5,247 nt of DNA, from contig QIJM01000228.1 of the NCBI GenBank assembly GCA_003232445.1, forward strand, positions 1-5,247. The letters are read 5' to 3'. Source of the DNA: Paraglaciecola arctica (GTDB lineage: Bacteria; Pseudomonadota; Gammaproteobacteria; Enterobacterales; Alteromonadaceae). A program made the translations under genes and the position numbers. The notes under the pieces are model-generated. The model searched no databases. It worked only from the letters and a program-made list of their open reading frames with translations, and was not told the origin of the DNA. The stretch's first letter is position 1. Each line of letters begins with the position of its first letter. Positions 1-5,247 of this stretch are shown piece by piece.

Positions 1-311
1 GATACGGGTTTGGCCTTTGCCAATGAGGTAGGGCTCAAATGTGGATTCACGGTCACGCGGCGTATCGATTACGATTTCGCCATGATGGCCCCTTAAGGTT
101 TTAGCGCTATAACCGTTTCGACTGTTGCCACTATTGTGACCCTTCGTATCATATGGGCCATAACCAAGATGGGCTTTCAGTTCTGCTTTCAACGCTGCCT
201 CAACGGTGATTTTTGTGAGCTGAGCGCACTTAGGTCTTCTGGCATTTTAAGGTCTTTCGCTAGCTCCGAGGCGAGTGCTTTTATTTTTGCTTGTTTCATT
301 CTCATACTCAT
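1..311 (-). pseudogene. Frameshifted IS256-family (mutator-type) transposase, N-terminal part
   Basis: This encoded the N-terminal part of a DDE transposase of the IS256/MuDR family, which cuts and rejoins the element's own ends. The ATG at 311-309 lies after a GGAGG site and opens with MSMRMKQAKIKALASELAKD, nearly identical to the start of the copy at 5118. After about 31 codons a 7-bp deletion relative to that copy (junction near 222-223) shifts the frame, and translation ends at a TGA at 191-189. Downstream the correct frame resumes and continues to the window edge with typical IS256 features: TKITVEAALKAEL, HLGYGPYD, NSGNSRNGYSAKTL, GEIVIDTPRDR and GKGQTR. Both halves are therefore recognisable but not in one frame. 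A sequencing error is possible but would need to remove exactly seven bases. The catalytic DDE region lies outside the window. Confidence 0.85.
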
Positions 312-373
312 TATTAGCCTCCAACTGAAAGATATTCAATAATGAGCACTTACACAATTTATTTTACAGGGTC
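1..373 (-). mobile_element. IS256-family insertion sequence, inner (transposase 5') end, left copy
   Basis: This is the upstream end of an IS256-like element whose other end lies outside the window. Read on the minus strand, its tip (CCCTGTAAAATAAATTGTGT, rightmost bases near 371-373) is followed by about 60 bases of leader, a GGAGG ribosome binding site and a transposase start. The same tip and leader recur in the opposite orientation at 5056-5117. By eye the two copies agree at roughly nine of ten positions, so they are relatives rather than fresh duplicates. The exact outer base is uncertain by one or two bases because the copies also share a T just outside the tip. The transposase reads outward, away from the two-gene cargo. 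Confidence 0.85.
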
Positions 374-525
374 ATTGTATATATCCCGTTGGCTTCTTTG
401 AGAGGCTCTCATGTCTCTATCTTTGCCTCTTTAACCATGACCACTGCGACTTGTTCATCCTGTGGTATCGCCTCTCCTTCCAGAAACAATCATTTTTTGA
501 AGACAATCTATCTGTAGGTGCTTTT

Positions 526-554
526 TAAACAGAATTCGATATCTCCGCTATACT
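526..554 (+). promoter_or_regulatory. Possible sigma-70-type promoter for the two-gene operon
   Basis: A TATACT box at 549-554 (five of six matches to TATAAT) is preceded, after a 17-base spacer, by TAAACA at 526-531 (four of six matches to TTGACA). It points toward the protease gene but lies about 275 bases upstream of its start codon, which would give a long 5' leader. The AT-rich stretch nearer the gene offers only weaker matches. This is a motif match by eye with no direct proof of activity. Confidence 0.35.
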
Positions 555-814
555 AAGAATATATGACACCCATTATCAAAAGGCACTCTAGTTGTGTCGA
601 AGATAAGTCGATTAGGTCAGCCAAGCCCCAAGCCTCCGATTATGTAGCATTCGCACCCTTCGGCCAGGAATTTCCAAATTCACACCGGGACGGAACTGAC
701 AATAGCAACAAATAAAGCAAACAGAAAAAGGTGTAATGGAAAAGGGGTCATTCGCATTATAGAAACATGAAAGCAAAAATGAATTTAATCGCACAATTTA
801 TTTTTTTTACAAAA

Positions 815-821
815 AGAAGGA
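815..821 (+). promoter_or_regulatory. Ribosome binding site for the protease-avidin gene
   Basis: AGAAGGA lies nine bases before the ATG at 831. It supports that start over later in-frame ATG codons at 900 and 915. It sits in an A-rich stretch immediately after a run of eight T residues, with which it could weakly pair. Confidence 0.7.
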
Positions 822-830
822 AACTAAAAC

Positions 831-2321
831 ATGAATGATCAAGCACGATTAGAAGAACTAAATGAGTTATCAAGCACAAAAAAATATGTAACATTTAATA
901 TGACCAGCGGTACGATGTCTCAAAACGGCGGGGCGACTTGGGTAACCCAGCTTAAGCTGGGTATGCCCTCGCAAACCGTTAATATGATGATAGATACGGG
1001 AACAGAAAATACTTGGGTGACTTCAAAAACTTGTACAACCGAGGCTTGTCTCGCACACCAGTCATTTAATCCAGAAAAGTCAAAAACCTATACTGTTGTA
1101 GGGAAGAAACCAACCATTGAAGATTTTGGGCCTTGGGGACAAATGGGCGTTATATTTGGGAAAGATATTTGCCAACTTGATTCCCCGAGTATGAAAGTAC
1201 CATTTGAAGAATTACTCATAATGTTGGCAACGAGTTATACAGGAAACGATTTCAAAGAGTTGGTTGGTGATGGCGGTCTTTGCATTCCCTCTATTCCTGA
1301 TCCCAAAGCGACAGCGATTTTGCATAAGCTATACAAACAAAACTTTATAGAAACACCCTTAGCTTGTTTTTACTGGAACAAAACGCGTGGTGTTGGTGAA
1401 TGCCGAATGGGTGCGCTGAATCCTGAGTATTATAAGCCTGAAACATTGAAGCGTTTACCTCTGGTAAGGCCTACGGGTGGAAAATTTGTAGAATATCTTT
1501 GGGCAGTGAAGATGGATTCGCTGATTGTAGACGGCCAAGCCGTTTATGACGAAAAGGTAGAGACTCAGTTGGTGTTGGATACCGGTTCATCTTTTTTCAA
1601 AGGCGCTTCAGATATTATTGATCCGTTAATATCAGCAGTTACCGGCGCAGGAGAACGACCGACTACTCTGGATAAGGAAGAGAAGTTGAAAGACTATCCT
1701 GTCATGCATATCCGCTTGGGAGGTGTCGACTATTTATTAGAACCTGAACAATATTTTGTAAAAATAAAAGATGAATGGGTTTTAGCTATTCAAGTGTTGA
1801 GAGGCATGCCTCCAGGAATGTTGTTGGTGGGCCAAGTCTTTTTGGAGACTGTTTATAGTATTTTTGATTTTGGTGGTGGTACTTTTAAGGACCGGGCTGT
1901 GATTTTGGCAGAGCTTATCCATCAACCTTTAGCAGAGCTTACCCATCAACCTTTAAATGTGATGGGCATCTGGGAAAATGAATTTGGCTCAAGATTAGAA
2001 GTTGGTAAAATTTCAAGCAACGGGACTTTTCAAGGCAGTTACAGTTCTGATACTGGTGCTACCGGAGTATATCCTGTGATGGGTGTTGCGGATCCCAATC
2101 CCGGCGACTGCCAAACCGTGGCCTTTTCTGTTACTTGGAAAAGCGAAAAAGGTGAATCGAATCCTAGTTGGCATTATGTTTCAGGGTTTACTGGAACCTT
2201 GACCATTGTTAATGGAAAAGAAGTATTAAATGTCACTTTTTTGTTGCAAAGAAACATTACGAATGAAGTACCCGCATATGAAGCAACATCTGTAAGTGCT
2301 TTAATCTTTAGGCGAAAATGA
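831..2321 (+). CDS. Pepsin-type (A1) aspartic protease fused to an avidin-like domain
   Basis: Predicted two-domain protein of 496 residues. Residues ~30-355 align by eye along the whole of pepsin: first catalytic motif MMIDTGTENTWV (Asp55), a Cys68/Cys73 pair and SFNP segment matching pepsin's Cys45-Cys50 loop, GDGGLCIPSI (~146-154), second catalytic motif LVLDTGSS (Asp250), GGVDYLLEP (~297-305), and GQVFLETVYSIFDF (~334-347) matching pepsin's GDVFIRQYYTVFD. Both lobes are therefore present, unlike retropepsins. Differences from pepsin are that the flap has Phe99/Trp102 but no obvious Tyr75 equivalent, and the C-lobe cysteines are missing. A 2 x 8-residue repeat links to an avidin-like domain (~376-496). 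There is no signal peptide, membrane segment or long propeptide, so a cytosolic location is inferred. The stop overlaps the next gene's ATG, implying co-translation with the STAND ATPase. A1 proteases are common in eukaryotes and rare in bacteria. Substrate unknown. Confidence 0.88.
   Translation: MNDQARLEELNELSSTKKYVTFNMTSGTMSQNGGATWVTQLKLGMPSQTVNMMIDTGTENTWVTSKTCTTEACLAHQSFNPEKSKTYTVVGKKPTIEDFGPWGQMGVIFGKDICQLDSPSMKVPFEELLIMLATSYTGNDFKELVGDGGLCIPSIPDPKATAILHKLYKQNFIETPLACFYWNKTRGVGECRMGALNPEYYKPETLKRLPLVRPTGGKFVEYLWAVKMDSLIVDGQAVYDEKVETQLVLDTGSSFFKGASDIIDPLISAVTGAGERPTTLDKEEKLKDYPVMHIRLGGVDYLLEPEQYFVKIKDEWVLAIQVLRGMPPGMLLVGQVFLETVYSIFDFGGGTFKDRAVILAELIHQPLAELTHQPLNVMGIWENEFGSRLEVGKISSNGTFQGSYSSDTGATGVYPVMGVADPNPGDCQTVAFSVTWKSEKGESNPSWHYVSGFTGTLTIVNGKEVLNVTFLLQRNITNEVPAYEATSVSALIFRRK
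1908..1955 (+). repeat. 24-bp tandem duplication in the interdomain linker
   Basis: Two adjacent 24-bp units (1908-1931 and 1932-1955) differ at a single base and encode AELIHQPL and AELTHQPL, residues 360-375. They sit exactly between the last protease strand and the first avidin-like strand, and keep the reading frame. The near-identity suggests a recent in-frame duplication that lengthens the linker. Confidence 0.9.
1956..2318 (+). other. Avidin/streptavidin-like barrel domain of the protease protein
   Basis: Residues 376-496 align by eye with avidin and streptavidin. GIWENEFGS (379-387) matches streptavidin GTWYNQLGS. GTFQGSYSSDTG (398-409) matches the strand carrying Tyr43 and Ser45. 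FSVTWK (432-437) matches avidin FTVNWK. GFTG plus NGKEVL (452-466) matches avidin's FTG...NGKEVL. FLL (470-472) matches WLL, and the ending YEATSVSALIF matches WKATRVGINIF. Retained pocket positions, in streptavidin numbering, are Asn23 (N383), Ser27 (S387), Tyr43 (Y404), Ser45 (S406) and Trp79 (W436). Changed positions are Trp108 to Phe470, Trp120 to Tyr483 and Asp128 to Leu491. Avidins bind biotin; with Asp128 and the tryptophan lid altered, affinity or specificity may differ here. Confidence 0.82.
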
Positions 2322-4963
2322 GATCTCAACTAGACGCCTTTGTGGGTCGCCAGTCTGAACTGACTCAATTCAGCGAGATTTACCAGCAATGTACCTCTGG
2401 CAAGGCTTTGTTAAGTGTTGTTAGAGGTCAGCCTGGAGCAGGAAAAACATCCTTATTAGAAGCTTTCTCGTCTAAAATGAGCACCTTAGAAGACGCGCCA
2501 ATAATTGCGATGGCGCGTTGCGACAGCACTTCTCGTGCCAAAACACCCTACCACGTACTAGGCCAATTATTACCTACGTTATTGGAGAGTAGAAACGCTG
2601 ACAAAGAATCCCAACGGGATGTACAAGTGGGGCGAATTCTTAGAGTATCGAGTAGGCTTCTTAAAAATTTTGGCCCTGACTTATTAGACTTGGTTGTCCC
2701 TGGTGCCAGTAAATTGGTTTCGAAGAGCGTTAAGATCATTGACCAGGTCAATAAAGAAGACTCAGATAATTTGATTTCTGAGGTAATGGAAAGCCAAGAG
2801 GATCAAATCGATAAACTCTCTGGCTTGTTAGTCGAACTTAGTTCAGCTCAAACGCTAATATTGATTGTGGATGATGCGCACCTTGCTGATCCGATTAGCA
2901 TTAGTGTGCTTTCACGCTTATTGAATAATTACCCTAAATCACGTGTTATGGTTATGTTAGGTGTGCGTCCTTCTTATAAAAAGGCGAAGGCGAATGAAGA
3001 GCCTTCTAGTCTTGAAGAATTACTTTTCCTTAACAAAACCAGTGATTGTAATTTAGACGATGTACCCGAATTTAAACGCCGCGAGTTTGTAAATGAGGTA
3101 CTGAATCTAGTGCCCAATGATTTAGATGAAGGTTTTCGGGAACAAGTATTTAGACGTACCGATGGACATCCTCTATTAACTCGCGAATTAATATTAGGAC
3201 TCGCCTCGAATAAAAGTATCTTTTGTCAAAAGAATGGTCTTTGGTCTGCGGACAACGATATTTCCTGGAACCAGGCGCCAGACAATATTCGAGAAGCTTT
3301 GATCCAACGGATGGAAACACTTCAACCAGAAGAGCAGGAGCTCTTGCGTGTTGCTAGCGCATTCGATGGTGAAATGATTTCATGTATTGCTGCAGATTTT
3401 CTGAATTATTCAGATTGGGATGTTTTGCGTATTCTCACGCGAACCTTGCACAACAATCTGGCAATATTACGCGAAACCAGAGCCTTTCGTATCGGTAATA
3501 AATTGGTGGTGGGTTTTCGATTTAGAGAACCCATGTTTCGTGAATATGTTTACCAAACACTGTGTGAAGGTGAACGCATGTTTATCCACGATGCAATCGC
3601 ATCGGGTTATAAAGCGATGTTTGGTGAGGCAGTCGAACATGTGTCTAGCGAATTAGCTTGGCATTTGGAACAAGCTGGCCGTTTGCGTGAAGCTTTGGAG
3701 CTACATCGTAAAACCGCACAAGCGGCGATGAAAGTAGGTGGGTTAGCAGAAGCCTTAATGCATATAACACGTGGTATCAATGGGATAGATGGGCTTGGTG
3801 CTGATAAATCGCGGGATGAACTTGAATTGAGTTTCTTGCTTCTGCAAAGCCAAGTCCTGAAAGCGAGAAGTGGTTGGTCTTCATCCACCCTAGATCAAAT
3901 AAATAAGCGAGTAGGAGCGCTTGCACTGTGTTGCGGTGAGTTAGAACAAATTGAAAGTATCTTGATGAGTGAGTGGTCATCGTACTTGGCGAGAGGTGAT
4001 TTGAAATCATCAATCAATACTGCTGAGCAACTTCTTAAAAATGCAGAGGCTTCTAAGGAGCTAACATCGTTAATCTTGGGGAATGCAGTCGTATCCAATT
4101 CATTGTTTTGGCTGGGAGACATTGTTGAGGCAAATAAACATGCCTGTAAGGCGCTGTCATTACATACGCCCAAACTAGGTGAAGAAATGACAGCCAAACA
4201 TGGTTTTGACCCCGTTGTTATTGCCCAAATGTTTGCTGTTTGGACAGCACATATATTAGGGAATTATGACGACCTGAGGAAATTTGAAAAACTTACGCGC
4301 CTTACTGTTCAGCAAGGCCATCCTTTTTCATCCGTTATCGCTCAGATGACTTTATGTTGGCAGGCAAGTCACGAACAAGATGCAAAAACCACTCTGCTTG
4401 AAGCTGCTGAGCTTAGGAATATTGCAGATAGAGGAGAGTTTGTGAGTTATCAGGGCTTGGCCGACATCTTTATGGGCTGGGCTAAGGGAGTGAGTAGCAA
4501 GGATTATATGAAAGGATTAACGCAACTCAATGAGGGCGAAAAAATTTGGCATGAAACATCAGGGCCGCTTATTTCAACTTATCGAGCACTTTTGCGAAGT
4601 CATTTGCTCTACGGGAAAAATAATATTGAGAAAATCGGTGAGGAATTATCTGCAGCATTTGAGTTTGCGGAGCAAACTCATGAAAAAGCTTACGAGTCTG
4701 AATTGTGGCGAGCTCAAGGGGAATTATTTGAGCTGATTTCAGATAAACGTGCCGAATGTATTAATGCGTATTGGCGAAGTGTTATCTTGGCGAAAAATAG
4801 TGGTGCGCGAACCTTTGAACTCGCTGCTCTCGCTAAGTTGTTGACACTCAATGGGGCCGACCGGAATCGGGAGAGAGCAGTTCTGCGAGCTCAAGAGTTG
4901 ATCGCTGAGCTGAAGTGTAAAGATGAGATATCACTTGTTGGCGCAGTAGAAAAGTTACTCTAA
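2318..4963 (+). CDS. STAND-family AAA_16 ATPase with C-terminal TPR-like repeats
   Basis: Predicted 881-residue signal-transduction ATPase. FVGRQSEL at residues 8-15 is the usual opening of AAA_16/STAND modules. Walker A is GQPGAGKTS (37-45, Lys43) and Walker B is LILIVDDAH (180-188, Asp185/Asp186). A sensor-like Arg follows in GVRPSY (~217), then DGHPLLTREL (282-291), the conserved STAND His-Pro region. Residues ~321-415 resemble the winged-helix segment that follows (REALIQRMETLQPEEQELL; FREPMFREYVYQTL). From ~445 to the end the protein is helical with TPR-like units, e.g. AWHLEQAGRLREALELHRKT. The layout matches the ATPase-TPR part of MalT/LuxR-like regulators and class III cyclase fusions, but neither a C-terminal LuxR helix-turn-helix nor a cyclase domain is present, so output probably goes through the upstream protease. 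The start overlaps the upstream stop (ATGA), implying translational coupling. The trigger is unknown. A soluble cytosolic protein is expected. Confidence 0.87.
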   Translation: MRSQLDAFVGRQSELTQFSEIYQQCTSGKALLSVVRGQPGAGKTSLLEAFSSKMSTLEDAPIIAMARCDSTSRAKTPYHVLGQLLPTLLESRNADKESQRDVQVGRILRVSSRLLKNFGPDLLDLVVPGASKLVSKSVKIIDQVNKEDSDNLISEVMESQEDQIDKLSGLLVELSSAQTLILIVDDAHLADPISISVLSRLLNNYPKSRVMVMLGVRPSYKKAKANEEPSSLEELLFLNKTSDCNLDDVPEFKRREFVNEVLNLVPNDLDEGFREQVFRRTDGHPLLTRELILGLASNKSIFCQKNGLWSADNDISWNQAPDNIREALIQRMETLQPEEQELLRVASAFDGEMISCIAADFLNYSDWDVLRILTRTLHNNLAILRETRAFRIGNKLVVGFRFREPMFREYVYQTLCEGERMFIHDAIASGYKAMFGEAVEHVSSELAWHLEQAGRLREALELHRKTAQAAMKVGGLAEALMHITRGINGIDGLGADKSRDELELSFLLLQSQVLKARSGWSSSTLDQINKRVGALALCCGELEQIESILMSEWSSYLARGDLKSSINTAEQLLKNAEASKELTSLILGNAVVSNSLFWLGDIVEANKHACKALSLHTPKLGEEMTAKHGFDPVVIAQMFAVWTAHILGNYDDLRKFEKLTRLTVQQGHPFSSVIAQMTLCWQASHEQDAKTTLLEAAELRNIADRGEFVSYQGLADIFMGWAKGVSSKDYMKGLTQLNEGEKIWHETSGPLISTYRALLRSHLLYGKNNIEKIGEELSAAFEFAEQTHEKAYESELWRAQGELFELISDKRAECINAYWRSVILAKNSGARTFELAALAKLLTLNGADRNRERAVLRAQELIAELKCKDEISLVGAVEKLL

Positions 4964-5055
4964 CTAGGGCTTGCTGAATAAGTCGATATCTATCCCATCA
5001 GGAAGGGGTTCAGTATTTTTGAGGATAGATTTTACCCTTGTTTCACGCATCCGAT
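4964..5055. other. Spacer with sequence resembling an IS5-type terminus
   Basis: Directly after the operon, GGGCTTGCTGAATAAGTCGA begins near 4967. It resembles terminal inverted repeats of the IS903 group of the IS5 family (GGCTTTGTTGAATAAATC). No transposase follows, because the IS256-like element begins within 90 bases. It could be a truncated IS end or a small remnant cut by the later insertion. The similarity is recalled, not searched, and the call is tentative. Confidence 0.35.
4988..5033 (+). terminator. Possible operon terminator (long-loop inverted repeat)
   Basis: ATCTATCC (4988-4995) and GGATAGAT (5023-5030) form a perfect eight-base stem around a 27-base loop, ending in a short T-run (5030-5033). 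It lies 25 bases after the ATPase stop codon. The stem is AT-rich and the loop long, so it would be a weak intrinsic terminator at best. It may instead belong to the IS-like remnant in the same spacer. Confidence 0.25.
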
Positions 5056-5247
5056 GGCCCTGTAAAATAAATTGTGTAAGTGCTCATTATTGAATACCTT
5101 TCAGATGGAGGAAAATAATGAGAATGAGAATGAAACAAGAAAAAATAAAAGCGCTAGCCTCGGAGCTAGCGAAAGACCTTAAAACGCCAGAAGACTTAAG
5201 CGCCCTGAGCGCTCAACTCACAAAAATCACCGTTGAGGCGGCGTTGA
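5056..5247 (+). mobile_element. IS256-family insertion sequence, inner (transposase 5') end, right copy
   Basis: This is the start of a second IS256-like element, in inverted orientation to the one at 1-373. The tip GGCCCTGTAAAATAAATTGT begins at 5056, followed by a leader nearly identical to the left copy and a transposase reading out of the window. Together the two copies bracket 374-5055. The far ends of both elements lie outside, so target-site duplications cannot be examined here. Confidence 0.85.
5118..5247 (+). CDS. IS256-family transposase, N-terminal fragment cut by window edge
   Basis: This is the start of a mutator-type DDE transposase that moves its own element. A GGAGG ribosome binding site at 5107-5111 precedes the ATG at 5118 by six bases, and 43 codons are visible before the window ends. 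The N-terminus reads MRMRMKQEKI and continues through ASELAKDLKTPEDLSAL and TKITVEAAL, the IS256 family N-terminal region just before the usual HLGY motif. An in-frame ATG two or four codons later could also be the start. Unlike the left copy it has no frameshift in the visible part, so it may be functional. The catalytic domain lies beyond the window. Confidence 0.85.
   Translation, partial: MRMRMKQEKIKALASELAKDLKTPEDLSALSAQLTKITVEAAL

Larger units (their letters stand above)
374..830. other. Non-coding stretch between IS end and operon
   Basis: No convincing gene is present in these roughly 450 bases. A 60-codon minus-strand open frame at 612-794 is rich in Cys and Phe, has no recognisable motif and lacks a good ribosome binding site, so I do not call it. 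The segment around 575-680 is less AT-rich than the rest and may be a leftover of another element, but I cannot name it. A T-run at 801-808 is followed by an A-rich Shine-Dalgarno region just before the operon. The long leader leaves room for transcriptional regulation, but I see no clear operator or riboswitch. Confidence 0.5.

Noticed and set aside
136..342. Plus-strand open frame over the left IS end
   Set aside because: It is antisense to the clearly recognisable transposase and its leader.
400..415. GAGAGGCTCTC near-palindrome as an operator
   Set aside because: It is too short, has an unpaired centre and is far from either gene start.
420..500. A short minus-strand frame ending in EQVAVVMVKEAKIET that looks protein-like
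   Set aside because: It is under 30 codons, has no proper start, and nothing identifies a parent gene; it might be a C-terminal remnant cut by the IS but cannot be supported.
612..794. A 60-codon minus-strand open frame upstream of the operon
   Set aside because: It is Cys/Phe-rich with no recognisable motif, no good ribosome binding site and no family resemblance; it is best treated as chance.
831..1900. Retropepsin-type (single-lobe, viral-like) aspartic protease
   Set aside because: Two DTG motifs about 195 residues apart and matching pepsin segments in both lobes show the bilobal A1 type.
4700..4963. C-terminal LuxR-type helix-turn-helix on the ATPase
   Set aside because: The ending (ELAALAKLLTL... 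AVEKLL) looks like helical repeats and lacks the LuxR HTH pattern.

Overview
The window is accessory DNA from a bacterium. It holds a tightly coupled two-gene operon bracketed by the inner ends of two related IS256-family insertion sequences. Moderately AT-rich coding sequence, Shine-Dalgarno sites and IS256-type transposases point to a Gram-negative bacterium. The presence of a bacterial pepsin homologue makes a (marine) gammaproteobacterium plausible, but no taxonomic marker is present, so this is only inference.

Layout. Positions 1-373 are the inner end of a minus-strand IS256-like element. Its transposase is broken by a 7-bp deletion relative to the other copy. Positions 374-830 contain no convincing gene; they carry a possible promoter and a good ribosome binding site for the operon. 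Positions 831-2321 encode a 496-residue protein that reads as a complete two-lobed, pepsin-type (A1) aspartic protease joined to a C-terminal avidin/streptavidin-like barrel. Positions 2318-4963 encode an 881-residue STAND-type ATPase with an AAA_16 nucleotide-binding module, a probable winged-helix segment and a long TPR-like helical C-terminus. The two genes overlap by ATGA. Positions 4964-5055 hold a short spacer with an inverted repeat and a sequence resembling an IS5-type end. Positions 5056-5247 are the start of an intact plus-strand IS256-like element running off the window.

How the genes may work together. The coupling of a likely cytosolic aspartic protease to a STAND ATPase resembles sensor-effector conflict systems, in which a STAND protein senses a trigger through its helical repeats and switches on an effector. 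The avidin-like domain would be a ligand- or target-recognition module on the protease. Several biotin-pocket positions are changed, so biotin may not be the ligand. The domain calls are well supported by motifs; the joint function (defence, regulated proteolysis or biotin-related sensing) is inference. The flanking IS copies make the cassette look like the cargo of a compound-transposon-like arrangement.
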